Virus record (IMG/VR): IMGVR_UViG_3300033571_025639
Coordinates: 49,888 to 113,887 of that record
Reading direction: 5' to 3' (one strand)
DNA from: a virus
DNA: 64,000 nt
Part shown: positions 35,101 to 37,086 of the stretch, piece after piece
How the letters are laid out: the number at the start of each line of letters is the position of its first letter
How positions within the stretch are numbered: position 1 is the first letter of the stretch
Position numbers and translations under genes: made by a program
The notes under the pieces: generated by a model
The model's input: the letters and a program-made list of their open reading frames with translations, nothing else
Told to the model about the DNA's origin: nothing
Database searches by the model: none

Positions 35101-36995
35101 ATAGCCTGAGCACCTCTAAGTGCTGCAAATAATCCAACGAGAGGAATCAAGCCTTTAGCAGCATCTGCGACCTTTATTAAAGCGCTAGCTAAATCTAATC
35201 CAACTTTAACTATATTTTGGAAACTATCAGTATTACCAACACTTCTAATTAATGCTAAAAATTCTTGTCTAACTTTTGCTATTTGAATAGCCAATGCCAT
35301 CTGACCCTTAGCAGCATCATCGGCTAGAGATCCTTGTCCTTGCTGGGCGATTTTTAAAGCTTCTTGTGCCGTAGAAAATTGTTGAATAAGTGGTAATACT
35401 TTACCAATCTGTCGAAATCCACCAAGTTCTTCAACTATCTGAGAAAATTTAAGATCTCTGGGATCTAATCTGGATAATCCTTCGCTTAATCTTTGAACGG
35501 CAACATATGGTCCAACGAATTTACCTTCTAAATCAGTTAATGTTACTCCAAATTCTTTTAGAGCTTCAATAGTATCTCCTCTCTGAATTCTAGTAAAAAT
35601 TGTTCTTAATCCAGTTGCAATAGTCTCAGCGCTTTCACGAGTTGTGGCTCGTATACTAGTAAATACAGCAATGAATTCATTTAAAGCTTCTGTTCCTTCA
35701 CTAACTCCTCTACTAGAAGCAGCAAATACACCGCCGGTACGCTGAATTGCGGTAATAATATCGCTAGCTTCTACGGCGAATTTAGCGGCAACGGAGTTGA
35801 TAGATCCTAGAGCACCCTCAAGTTGTGAGGTAGTAATGCCAAACTGTCTCATTAAAGCAATAGATCCTTCTACAGTTTGATTCATATCATCAAAGGATGG
35901 AGCCAAAGCACTAAGAGCTAATGCTTTAAGTGCTCTTTCAGTATCTCTGGCTGTTAGTCCGGCCTGAGCCAAAGTAACAGTAGCTGTTGTTAGCTCATTT
36001 GATGAGACACCAAAAGAGGTTGATAAATCATTAACTGTTTTTGTAATATTTGCTAGATTCACTTTTGTATCACCAGTAACCTGGCTAATTCTAGTTAATT
36101 GAAGATCATAGTCTATAAAAGCACTAATGCCATTTTTAATAGCGTTTGTGATACCATAAATAACACTAGTTACTGCGCTAAAAGCAGCAAAACGCCTGAC
36201 AGCCAAACCAGCTTGTCTTCCAAAGTTTTCAATTTCATTACCCGCTAGACCTACATTATTAGCGGCAGTTCTAGCGGCATTACCAGCATTTCCTAAATTA
36301 ATATTTATATTTCCTAGGTTAACTCTACTAGCAGCCCCCATAGCCGCTGTTAATGATGCAATAGAAGCTGCTGCGCTAGAAGCGGAGGTTGCCGTTTGTA
36401 CCAATACTCCATTCAAAGTTCTTAAATTTGCGGTATATGTTCCAATACCTCTTAATGAGGCTGCATTAATTCCAACATTAACAGTTGCGTTAATAGAACC
36501 TAGTTGTCTACGAATATTTGACGCTACTTGTCTTATGGATGCTGCTGAAGCATTAATATTAACACTAGCATTTATATTGCCTAGTTGTCGTCTTATTGCT
36601 GAAGATGCTTGTCTAATAGAGGATGTTGACGCATTTACTGTCACATTAGTACTGATATTTTTAAATTGAGATCTTATATTTGCTGCTGATCTTCTAATTG
36701 ATGAAGCGTCTGCTTTTACTTGAACATCTGAGGTTATTGTGCCGAGCCTTTGTCTAATATCTCTAGATAGATTTCTGACTGAGCCAGCATTAACTCTTAC
36801 ATTTATTTCTGCCGATAAATTACCAATCTGTCTTCTTATGTCATTTGCAATAGCTCTCACAGAAGCACGATTAACTGTAGGACTAACATTAACACTAACT
36901 GATCCTACCTGTCTTTTAATATCAGCAACAACCGTTCTAATATTAGACGGTCCTCTTAAATTAATTTCTGCGGTTAAATTAAATCCTTTGGCCAT
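13794..36995 (-). CDS. Giant modular tape measure protein (7733 aa)
   Basis: Sets tail length and is normally expelled through the tail during infection. The start is fixed by AAGGA about 8 bases before the ATG at 36995. Residues 12-210 carry about seven 27-residue repeats; residues 270-640 match the conserved tape-measure core (DLQLTRISQVTGDTKVNLAN onward, like the PhageMin_Tail/TP901 type). The long middle (2975-4148) is helical with hydrophobic segments. The last 100 residues form a usual tape-measure end. Between these lie modules with enzyme signatures: P-loop (1084-1091), nucleotidylyltransferase (1250-1397), HAD (1706-1827), ADP-ribosyltransferase-like (2230-2346), HExxH peptidases (2657-2661, 6783-6787) and EF-hands (about 5411-5846), separated by glycine-rich linkers. 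At about 0.15 nm per residue a fully extended helix would be about 1.16 micrometres, but the globular inserts make the real tail shorter than that. The length far exceeds ordinary tape measures. Confidence 0.96.
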   Translation of the reverse strand: MAKGFNLTAEINLRGPSNIRTVVADIKRQVGSVSVNVSPTVNRASVRAIANDIRRQIGNLSAEINVRVNAGSVRNLSRDIRQRLGTITSDVQVKADASSIRRSAANIRSQFKNISTNVTVNASTSSIRQASSAIRRQLGNINASVNINASAASIRQVASNIRRQLGSINATVNVGINAASLRGIGTYTANLRTLNGVLVQTATSASSAAASIASLTAAMGAASRVNLGNININLGNAGNAARTAANNVGLAGNEIENFGRQAGLAVRRFAAFSAVTSVIYGITNAIKNGISAFIDYDLQLTRISQVTGDTKVNLANITKTVNDLSTSFGVSSNELTTATVTLAQAGLTARDTERALKALALSALAPSFDDMNQTVEGSIALMRQFGITTSQLEGALGSINSVAAKFAVEASDIITAIQRTGGVFAASSRGVSEGTEALNEFIAVFTSIRATTRESAETIATGLRTIFTRIQRGDTIEALKEFGVTLTDLEGKFVGPYVAVQRLSEGLSRLDPRDLKFSQIVEELGGFRQIGKVLPLIQQFSTAQEALKIAQQGQGSLADDAAKGQMALAIQIAKVRQEFLALIRSVGNTDSFQNIVKVGLDLASALIKVADAAKGLIPLVGLFAALRGAQAITQFAGGFGRGFRGAPTQRASEGGPIRHFAAGGYVTGFGNGDTVSAKLTPGEFVMRKSAVQNIGVSNLHSLNRNSGGITPSSSVNRYSSDIQRFNQRNPTNQSGIVKSVKSKNKKKPPDNALESWKEYPGKTDLAHFGNSTPLTPAQFREYLNRKVRAKGSSISRDTPTRSSKLTPSLDVAQKQFKIPDISEASNKQLQSIIDEIGISQKSPILLSLPTLTNQALKSSGSGTISSKLAAWMISHPKVLLSGHLEKSSRRSLDRIKLSDLAYGITSQIFANTITKKIPKKPLVKDSDLKNIPNNFWPLLSADKQLYLENRADIVWKRIARGDRKGTQDRQESTQKLTGLSQNPRNIRRREERAYDKATELAISRRRNLGGSIQRFPIGGEVKPVSRTRTIGIIDSDDWKEDPIVAAQMKMMGIAKLDEYKVYMSNLVAERRKSGAIGRLRTVFGVAASGKTTAAYGGSRSQEADNARLRKTTRKAIRVPSDLEGLDEVIDTTSVLGPRNAASLIASDRIRNLSSRSKASQDAILVRRDDRDRRSESGIPDPSGRNYGLFKRKPGATKSAPVDTGIDEAWLAASEVSGVDPKRVITTDVATGKRIGAPNVRTPKKTAVFQGALRPTTAGHVEAIMQGAKKSKISPEDTVIYISGNTPIDPFNRDDQKERTAILPQTSSTGPSAVGMAQAVLGSKGFNISAAPKGIAPGVFPKAFKIEGQEDSYIVPKGDGNVAYMGDDKTDAAVSRNLSLGYKSIQIARDGISGTAARAAIMSNDVEAMKKLLTPEGIAYLKPYMATIQKRPKLLDAILKRIEENAQKGRGRAGRYSSTLAELSTLPARVTAKTPLDVAERVKYLREQRDRDEAILGRRAARMLPKIERLGRSSGGATQRFEEGGTATPAVKASTGDIIKLLGIERAAAVGGIRATDVYTALKTTKPTPQQAASKAAILAEFTKEKTSLAKKAEASETRKRNKATAKGLVFGAAGLFGSAFAAQPVTQTIQDNRLKDPTKQHTVSIYSGIYKNQKRASSIDASFDKAIGTIPMQQAQKEKRSEMTAQKKRVGMILGGFESGRELALDFDRTLAFGADKILADPKQPRFSEFSDTAKVTEALGKAKLSVLGRQLASLVAKKPELLKNIRVITARPKATLPLIQTWLTSKGLPIQAGQFKGFGGPNVSGSDIAKLKAAELTPGSIFVDDDKRNTSVARKRADEGIDVYRYRGVKKLKEDTQSLEDIESLKGSLLEAFIRRLGAVGSPKGRGFDFMTGLGRVSQKFEPKLPPNIPTDVKRTLAGPSTIKDNIVTYLKNVKGFNNGGAVQSFMAGGVAQAKNSGGLIQRFIDGGWVKRMQQQSPKDLNKELVLLDSTLDLFGFQRKVPVSTFSKSAPFMEDAGIREVKERISSIKEFLASKTPQKKEKTKKEIVLPKAPSGISDYLKSLIEENQIYDITGNYDGVVKQALNKAYKGNLGPGNKQQNMDKVGPKSIVSFAPNREYIDVSVGSLEKDIEYIDKVKKLKGKDSQRLAANKGYSISDMLDAVRAYQAIGLDSAINTALGKKDDLSQSLADTSGLNKTERKKLGPAVDKPLSSFVGSLDAAMQFSLPEKLYSGIGASKQKLFIESAGVKVNKLEDTKKLVGKTVSIPSFLSTSEVPATAESFARTGMMTIETNKKAKGLNPERAKTDTINRDKSKIRKTNQRLIADSLGKGRADENYADDYDIEVEYILPRNSKFKVKNIEANDNSEEGGNILESLNMDWAVKMLNRGGMVQKFMAGGAATKTRKPKEVFGTGETIFPPSISKAYAKDQQTAEENLRAKLAWDKYPKNERIMVDDDKVKQSFQQPFDKARFTASFKEKISRDTLFDRMSDFAKFVGLPQEDLTVALPLQLDFGASKRGGGLSGYGSAQFQRDATGVRPYEGYDLSKSGYGEKQKQEAYGLKKLIETKEKEIKKITKTPTETFDDGSFSFDSNAYQKANGELDSLKKRSFELSKVKSAAEKSVLSEQQAISATTGRGTLSFASSMGYSSDTKNDVLYHEMTHQLFQGLRTKSADSFNRYRSRVSSLFSGDNNDLADAFDALTANGGYSSADVVYGRSYKSRSMDQMLSNYYRTLGDSSRDATPVSVDMTKDLSALNMQARTTRRAREYRPINPKINQALLQGGPKFGTTQEVIDRMEDSGKEEFLTTLIENLPRLDDRLQSILDSTLTELLGGAGIKRRKYAVGGMAQFAGGGHSSDTVPALVSNGEAYVPPETARAIGYGKLAQMNKADRNGMSRFASGGISVIKGPGTGTSDSIPANLPVGSFIIREKATKALGLRNGGSVGGPVSTQEFATGGAVQRLFIGGLLNPPPAARPNLGGMNDAEAQRVVGVVNTVNEQLGQLATVLQDLGVTSGDTARLMQRGTQATYAQAIQATEADIRRARIAGASAQQIAAAESMLRNIRQQADRDIRARRASVDTPGGARASLGSLGGQDLQKIDFRADILRQQMTETERNRLASQTRTRRGATVRRYSDEQVEERLQRRAGRINRQSYEQATTQVTGGRVNLGAVGLTGDDAQRYIQQSMKDRNTLAQMDMTYIPQRAAQIRQQLAAERGVSGDRNAMRRLSAQALRMAEQEARDRANTARATAMAAGAAGPGGGAGSGVTRGIGMAFGLQMAGSLIAQQINPETSSSNAQLSAGLQGGTNMLATGTMIGSNIMEMFPSMTRLLGPISLLTTAALAAGQAFMDARNASIEFEKKLATNKAAESLEKVSKGLEKLGTDLKNIKLQEEITKNLLDATHQVKNSLSIDRNTAKAFWVNMFDAFFFENKGNQGAAARSKILEKEGTIAYMRTTSYGQMLGGNFTNPSEAAAQATQSSTQRLIPAEAQANSKAFADTANATMQLLESKVKSGTDINELVSENSAEWKLHREAIARSNAATEQEILTIENMIGIEEKERESRKASVMQAYAESEVRKKIAATQNALAQKDLENTTNTFSRSFTRMFANMEQAIGKASFSLSQMTNDIDLLSSALTGQAQTGKSQIATANILQNQRAYSEPEVEKARGDAASLFGADAKVMKGLLGVGETIESTVMSTLNKNLRERPGINNEVLATKVDREVKSALEGLSLPPDLSDQLSKEVSKALEGLRTEGDNKIDFADLNNKLGSLSKVVDTAKQAQDIAVKALENYQNALNMYSDNINKITDLQVSRNSRLIKSQDIQLSATLNLNKALGQTNNSTNAKTIRDAKVSALTGGSTNITDIENNIFSLNTRRESLEVASNAAGARGATGAEDVIKFKTEMVSTNTALRQNIEALKMLAESTDVAAEAMDKIEQAQQKQSGRVSFIEKLVTSTPEELNSLNGAFARLNNNMRGQINDIRDSQSAQKAYREAIDQGASGFEAMKAAQAAFANDRKETLGALQDILPFLGNSQQGNSIKADVLQSMLQESGVGVSPIFQQVLNTLRNPQADPATQSAIQEYKQANNLQSLANQSLARMDETLSNQLANKSAKALVDALKGTVLSFDSAQLKDLNNHVSEINAKIPKNPNPPVGKASGGVIYAAAGMGIDFAPQGTDTVPAMLTPGEFVVNRAATQANLPLLNAINSKKYSGGGSVRYYASGGYVSNLTKNEFKDTENLESTKEKYLDPKFVKNDLNTALIKYVYKGPRTTIRSQAGAPEADFYDSGKSSIKANSDSAIMAGSAPNIVMVSNGYAYDNSNPRFDVNEMGQLGAVLSNATNSNTFNEDHVSRKDYNKFYREKLIEFNNNTLRANLWNTEGSFNGNPPSAVGGDPYKPTSQTSEPIGLILSTNKEFKPSAFSSDDDTKDILKIYGILSNASIGVGALAGLSAAAISIGTLGAGIPLGLAIAAAGTAGGAGLGGSLGRSYSIVSTNASSKGIAIKSGGGDTFVPPESYSANGAEWIQKNASSLKEKYNENRITFQKSLDFAIDPTKATFEKGSENLSVARTAEKLSNIYNDRSSMEIFGANDSSLDFDGLGASENISTLYLLKKKYNQDIINKLNSIRDIDTFRNASQFKKIQLAFSGRAKQEPAWAGNIPMDIGILDDTNSMKQQKEFPWIGDTDPSLFLTSIKAEIDKDRKETLTGKKFGFSQELVGPKSATYTIKLPTPIGGVNIPYEMSYLKYRGPRYNGSGKQDDLGFNIDAVGNREFLPDSNKFVYLIQSGGTSKNPFKNLDNNTHSYFKGNAELLETDIFNPLNLVNDPNIQNLITSINNPNAPLNQDDIIAKIRNTTASIDLESYLKSSNRPDGVNDNINVFANNNPIGKVDIPIGDFLSDIIPQLLEARKNKAKESGQTVVNAQSRSTPLTNLVQNFPKITRGALSLFGRRKIPGFANGWLFNDIRGLPGVGGRPVRNDLDATEASRYIAGVFNEAATDVSQLSNMANSPQQYQNMKESYLLLSGAYSAFDGIASGNTRFLQSVTNGAEGNFETAFRSLGMGMAFQQAASRQLSEDFKSQIAGQLKGTKIASIGADGSIQYQDFKDQVPKDYNDLVSLGLNPYNEFANTNTRTTLINKLGYDISIGRDSSGMSYYDPRTLAFITSNLKILRSWYGGENKWPGQDSFFDQGSDPKTRTIKLITSLSTPEGVDLRNKASVANRDLGLSSTYGDIPDINYFTEKMMANATIPTFKANGGMIYASEGQFVNFQPRGTDTVPAMLTPGEFVVNAKSTAQNLPLLRSINNGGVKGLSKGGVAYLSEGGISHRSMNPLTGDRTLEKGDDLGKKYRINSGIYDYLTLETKMPDWLTSLNNLSFDANSMRFFSDASFYKALTQIREATDLRSLQDLSYDFVKGFKYRDYNKDNRLSGFDFTTHLSKTDGILGLIDPDVGGDFQPKDLVKWRTTKAKLKAKSSAARVVKNLTPDLENLRDILSDQKPAGENNNPEFKNRNHYESPAALLNIVVSQWKKERQQEKNRLKSQQVLEQYIQQSQTPMRPYLDRNFDDINVASVVKDILTKQKTPDTENLVSWLENTELAKSTAEKIQELLPARKASDLTGQESSRLELLGIELPPGDKVADASTLIDTVKNLIKNGPEAFMIGMEGETKRSKGKSLIYSLLAQSARIQGINNLIKARALFSGSDASVRKTAYGDMARVDSNTVYKDQTRTPENFRGREDNVARPGQFKLGIMHDRLIEPVKDAAIPGSGPNGKETSAERTERKNRARMANGRGRSAIRDLDLWDDNKDGKISFTEYNRRFLGSRDPKAKSFKVETAERKILFDKIDVNKKNGFIDPAEFPNMVGKPLRYADIDTEREGKELGDTLGTQRDRRGSQKLAYDKIDKAIISSVKSLFKEDFQKLYPDSFTKASEYLEENIASPRIKKLEGISEPTQKRQILADLASDQNNRDWGLFVKAEEELDYLRIKIKQDPYLFPRLVNKAYTKDLTRPQDILHNANINYDNTLDKSGWATINKADVFETIWQDYKLSSSNYSNLDSLEKTYRLKNELNSKEMAEDQQRSEEAEKLITKARDRRKYKKDLTKKTLRGLSVPESYFEDRVYTKLWRGKYKDYYDVPDPTLAGHIDMYNTLIPFGEDGRLSKPTEEQENDFYKKVNNGSTRKKVIYASNGMLIPYQPRGTDTVPAMLTPGEFVVNARATARNLPLLHSINEGSAPGYSNGGIVYLADGAQVGVPSPQKSAKTSSDFRTEQEKIRYTRETAYRLSKVDKTSQNTENLSEGIAGGNREILSVARSVLSSMTTNTKNKNSNSSSRINPNLKNNTIPDLDNDNRFNKIDSDNNILLQTLNSMKDLLYSQKLDALGNTKKIIAVIYDLFNGSNFRGALGKNQVKNLNNEATNAANLFNSGGIVYASNGQLMPYSPRGTDTVPAMLTPGEFVVNRSATRANLPLLQTINSSNGGLINYLSDGGMSTLDASIQKDFRDSMTDAKAARFAAMSEEKFTDIFKRGLTKRDNALRHEANLNAMVERIREGRKSGIGDAPQKSALAQQMMFLRDGRRRPVPSEKMLKKWSYIDALAGRKRQDGGHISVPPVRASENEIAAFLNSLGRRNVKPIQGPAMPPPVRRENNAVSEVLTDLAIERGKSSPRRMYEYLSLAKPFLGDSPTPLETGLSNKDYVNSPAFQEALGRRDTMVNIENRFEREDAKKTLGHKLLKYTSGDKGRAALNKILTGARYKNATMRVGDTGMTPVGDGDLGRTERTTGNIVFNKPLISRGLVDHELGHTIQGALPPDKQSQLTGGGDGKIATLPSAVRSFVLKMAKDPEYQAINTYPGHSLMGKKKDEIFPVMLQVMDKPLFNKHGGESALRAMMKVMGFNKGGVVYAADGGMPGPLTKLDTRRKEKLEEEYTKKIKDEEIKALGFLGLPPDPTPEQMEEVLGRNSEKAKKLIEQAIVKANGKPYTHRINKEYNIKLPRFPRLTEELRKRSWPLVKEQEKPNPFEIPVKEDPLNPTKPFDANEPRVYYKGKPIVTKANGGVIYASTGTLVNYQPRGTDTVPAMLTPGEFVVNAKATEQHLPLLHAINNGQKYMSKGGILYAQEGAVVGAGLPNDEKEMNRKKRERMALAGIDPKNRTEEQQGRLEKLRTETGWYSDDNVARREKNTRIALAGIDPKKRTDEQEKKLKNLRGSDPTWDEANNKNVERKQRLQEERMKDEKSRTNLDNKYINDFLLSGAENAEEWFTNNLPGIKQPRLEGLIQKIEEMKAQGVKEGIKDKVKLGNLENKYIRDYLESGSDDAESWFGENYPGLRGARAEAVIEGAMQQQKQNNGNASDDLVGVKVPVKEREISGENEATVPAEVPAVQGKSSDADKQTMEQNKAEKDKKAKDRQAELQYYKNNSSPFMSLYTKLSKEVEENPERFELFNPNAIRDELKVEDIVKERRSKWEDLAGDAKASKAKALFDTDLETFKVLNNMTANAQEGLDILDQYPAGKGRQIKNRPILFILQKQLQAGSIAAQNLDQAWNILRVNDQLQFKSQAAPSNTNVVDAVPDSAGGIIYANNGMMIPYSPRGTDTVPAMLTPGEFVVNRSATQANLPLLRAINNNRYANGGQVGAVNYLYTGGQATSEAGGGGGVSNNNRSESTSLNFDGLSKFTTKFEAFIGQLQSINPIINMQGTHTVVVEFGASASVFKGMEEGLQRYVVSQVNAALNNVNNTLNNSIEGSIDRVQYIA
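14229..14285 (-). repeat. Tape measure linker core, copy 6
   Basis: Encodes the same 19 residues at 7571-7589, followed by RSATQANLPLLRAINNNRY and a GG bracket. It precedes the C-terminal domain. Confidence 0.92.
15040..15660 (-). repeat. Two duplicated helical motifs inside tape measure module M
   Basis: Module M (residues about 7103-7555) contains two pairs of repeats. One is MALAGIDPKNRTEEQQGRL versus IALAGIDPKKRTDEQEKKL. The other is LDNKYINDFLLSGAENAEEW versus LENKYIRDYLESGSDDAESW. Protein similarity is high, so each arose by internal duplication. Confidence 0.8.
15783..15839 (-). repeat. Tape measure linker core, copy 5
   Basis: Encodes the same 19 residues at 7053-7071, followed by AKATEQHLPLLHAINNGQ. 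It precedes the duplicated helical module. Confidence 0.92.
15891..16310 (-). other. Tape measure module L, short, unknown function
   Basis: Residues about 6896-7035, preceded by the bracket KGGVVYAADGGMPGP. It is charged and helical with a Pro-rich end (EKPNPFEIPVKEDPLNPTKP). No known domain was recognised. Confidence 0.5.
16371..17558 (-). other. Tape measure module K: HExxH metallopeptidase-like domain 2
   Basis: Residues about 6480-6875. The zinc signature H6783-E-L-G-H6787 lies in ISRGLVDHELGHTIQGAL. KKDEIFPVML downstream offers a possible third acidic ligand. The sequence is unrelated by eye to the first HExxH module, suggesting separate acquisition. The first half (MSEEKFTDIFKRGL...) is helical and Arg-rich. 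The DNA here, about 16970-17560, looks visibly richer in G+C and CpG than its surroundings. Confidence 0.68.
17661..17717 (-). repeat. Tape measure linker core, copy 4
   Basis: Encodes the same 19 residues at 6427-6445, followed by RSATRANLPLLQTINSSNGG. It precedes the second HExxH module. Confidence 0.92.
17766..18269 (-). other. Tape measure module J, short, unknown function
   Basis: Residues about 6243-6410 between two PRGTDTV linkers. It is polar and helical (TEQEKIRYTRETAYRLSKVD), with an Asn/Ser-rich middle. No motif was recognised. Confidence 0.5.
18390..18446 (-). repeat. Tape measure linker core, copy 3
   Basis: Encodes the same 19 residues at 6184-6202, followed by ARATARNLPLLHSINEG. 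It ends the EF-hand module. Confidence 0.92.
18492..21041 (-). other. Tape measure module I: EF-hand-like calcium-binding region
   Basis: Residues about 5319-6168. Canonical-looking EF loops include DYNKDNRLSGFD (5411-5422) and DDNKDGKISFTE (5793-5804). A second, slightly irregular loop follows the latter (FDKIDVNKKNGFIDPAEF, about 5831-5848), giving an EF-hand pair. A further degenerate loop (YDNTLDKSGWATINKADVF) lies later. Calcium binding is likely at least for 5793-5804. A calcium-triggered change on entry or exit from the tail is speculation. Confidence 0.7.
21156..21212 (-). repeat. Tape measure linker core, copy 2
   Basis: Encodes PRGTDTVPAMLTPGEFVVN at residues 5262-5280, followed by AKSTAQNLPLLRSINNGG. 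It separates the Gly-zipper module from the EF-hand module. Confidence 0.92.
21273..24329 (-). other. Tape measure module H, Gly-zipper membrane segment, unknown function
   Basis: Residues about 4223-5241, between two full PRGTDTV-type linkers. A Gly/Ala-rich hydrophobic stretch (about 4434-4478, LSAAAISIGTLGAGIPLGLA) looks like a glycine-zipper membrane segment. The rest is Asn/Lys-rich and mixed helix/strand. No catalytic motif was recognised. Confidence 0.6.
24435..24491 (-). repeat. Tape measure linker core, copy 1 (PQG variant)
   Basis: Encodes the 19-residue linker core at residues 4169-4187, with Gln in place of Arg at position 2. It is preceded by GGVIYAAAGM and followed by RAATQANLPLLNAIN and a GG bracket. 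Confidence 0.92.
24552..28073 (-). other. Tape measure long helical region with membrane segments
   Basis: Residues about 2975-4148, almost entirely predicted helix, rich in Ala, Gln, Arg and Lys with coiled-coil spacing. Two hydrophobic segments, GMAFGLQMAGSLIAQQI (about 3265-3284) and LLGPISLLTTAALAAGQAFM (about 3324-3346), resemble the tape-measure segments thought to enter the host membrane. This is the main length-measuring part by appearance. Confidence 0.75.
28075..28490 (-). repeat. Two divergent linkers in tandem in the tape measure
   Basis: Residues about 2836-2974 hold two diverged linker units, SSDTVPALVSNGEAYVPP and TSDSIPANLPVGSFIIREKA, flanked by GG brackets (AVGGMAQFAGGG; GGAVQRLFIGG). 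A third diverged unit, DTVSAKLTPGEFVMRK, lies near 34900-35000. Confidence 0.8.
28491..29777 (-). other. Tape measure module F: HExxH metallopeptidase-like domain 1
   Basis: Residues about 2407-2835. A zinc-metallopeptidase signature, H2657-E-M-T-H2661, lies in a hydrophobic context (DVLYHEMTHQLFQGL), as in zincin active-site helices. The region before it is helical and basic; possible third ligands downstream include acidic residues in DLADAFDALTANGG. It could be a peptidoglycan- or protein-cleaving enzyme or a self-processing protease; the family is not recognised. Confidence 0.65.
29850..31073 (-). other. Tape measure module E: ADP-ribosyltransferase-like domain
   Basis: Residues about 1975-2382, between the paired GGAVQSF/GGLIQRF brackets and GGMVQKFMAGG. 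It shows the order of an R-S-E ADP-ribosyltransferase of the exoenzyme type. EKLYSGIG (about 2228-2235) sits where LYRG is expected, then FLSTS with S2271-T-S2273, then E2344-V-E2346 followed by YILPRNSKFKV, very like the (E/Q)xE...LPRGSKFKV end of that family. The usual first Arg is Ser (S2232) here. The fold call is fairly firm; activity is doubtful unless another Arg substitutes. Confidence 0.72.
31191..32393 (-). other. Tape measure module D: HAD-superfamily phosphatase-like domain
   Basis: Residues about 1535-1935. HAD motif I is D1706-F-D1708-R-T-L; motif II is VITARP at 1768-1773 with T1770; the acidic motif IV is FVDDDKRN with D1825-D1827; a Lys for motif III is plausible in the KAAEL stretch between them. 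Order and spacing are those of a small HAD phosphatase. A hydrophobic stretch (GLVFGAAGLFGSAFAA, about 1604-1621) precedes it. All catalytic acidic residues are kept, so activity is plausible. Confidence 0.78.
32481..33923 (-). other. Tape measure module C: P-loop plus nucleotidylyltransferase-like domains
   Basis: Residues about 1025-1505, bracketed by GGSIQRFPIGG and GGATQRFEEGG. The first half has a Walker A motif, GVAASGKT, at residues 1084-1091, and several acidic pairs that could serve as Walker B. The second half begins AVFQGALRPTTAGHVEAI with H1259, a good match to the GxFxPxTxGH signature of cytidylyl/adenylyltransferases. It continues to GISGTAAR at residues 1390-1397, which fits the ISxTxxR motif that closes the active site in that superfamily. 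The two together resemble NadR-like kinase-adenylyltransferase pairings or nucleic-acid end-processing enzymes. Motifs are seen directly; substrate and activity are not known. Confidence 0.75.
33987..34868 (-). other. Tape measure module B, function unknown
   Basis: Residues about 710-1003, between the first divergent TPGEFV linker and the GGSIQRFPIGG bracket. It is basic and helix-rich (TPAQFREYLNRKVRAKGSS; SHPKVLLSGHLEKSSRR) with no motif I recognise. Its boundaries match those of the other cargo-like modules. Confidence 0.6.
35076..36188 (-). other. Canonical tape measure core domain
   Basis: Tape measure residues about 270-640 form the conserved phage tape-measure domain found near the N-terminus of many siphophage proteins. 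It runs from ISQVTGDTKVNLANITKTV through LTTATVTLAQAGLTARDTER to a hydrophobic end (LIPLVGLFAALRGAQA). This region anchors the identification of the whole gene. Confidence 0.9.
36366..36962 (-). repeat. Seven ~27-residue repeats at tape measure N-terminus
   Basis: Tape measure residues about 12-210 repeat the pattern (S/A)-(I/V)-R-x2-A-x2-IR-(R/Q)-Q-(L/I)-G-x-(I/L)-x-A-x-(V/I)-N-V, for example SSIRQASSAIRRQLGNINAS and ASIRQVASNIRRQLGSINAT. Helix and strand-like parts alternate. The role is unknown; binding to tail initiator or chaperone proteins is one possibility. Confidence 0.85.
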
Positions 36996-37015
36996 ATAAA
37001 TTATCCTTTATGTTC

Positions 37016-37055
37016 AAAAAAAGAACACCATGCTGCGGAGTAGCAACATGGTGCT
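37016..37055 (-). terminator. Intrinsic-terminator-like hairpin before the tape measure gene
   Basis: On the minus strand a 13-bp stem (11 Watson-Crick pairs plus two G-U) with a 6-base loop occupies 37055-37024 (AGCACCATGTTGC / GCAGCATGGTGTT). It is followed by one C and seven T (37022-37016). This is a textbook rho-independent terminator. The tape measure ATG is only 20 bases further on, leaving no room for a promoter, so it may act as an attenuator limiting read-through into the 23-kb gene. Confidence 0.85.
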
Positions 37056-37086
37056 CAAGTGTGAAAACTTTAACAAAGAATTATCG

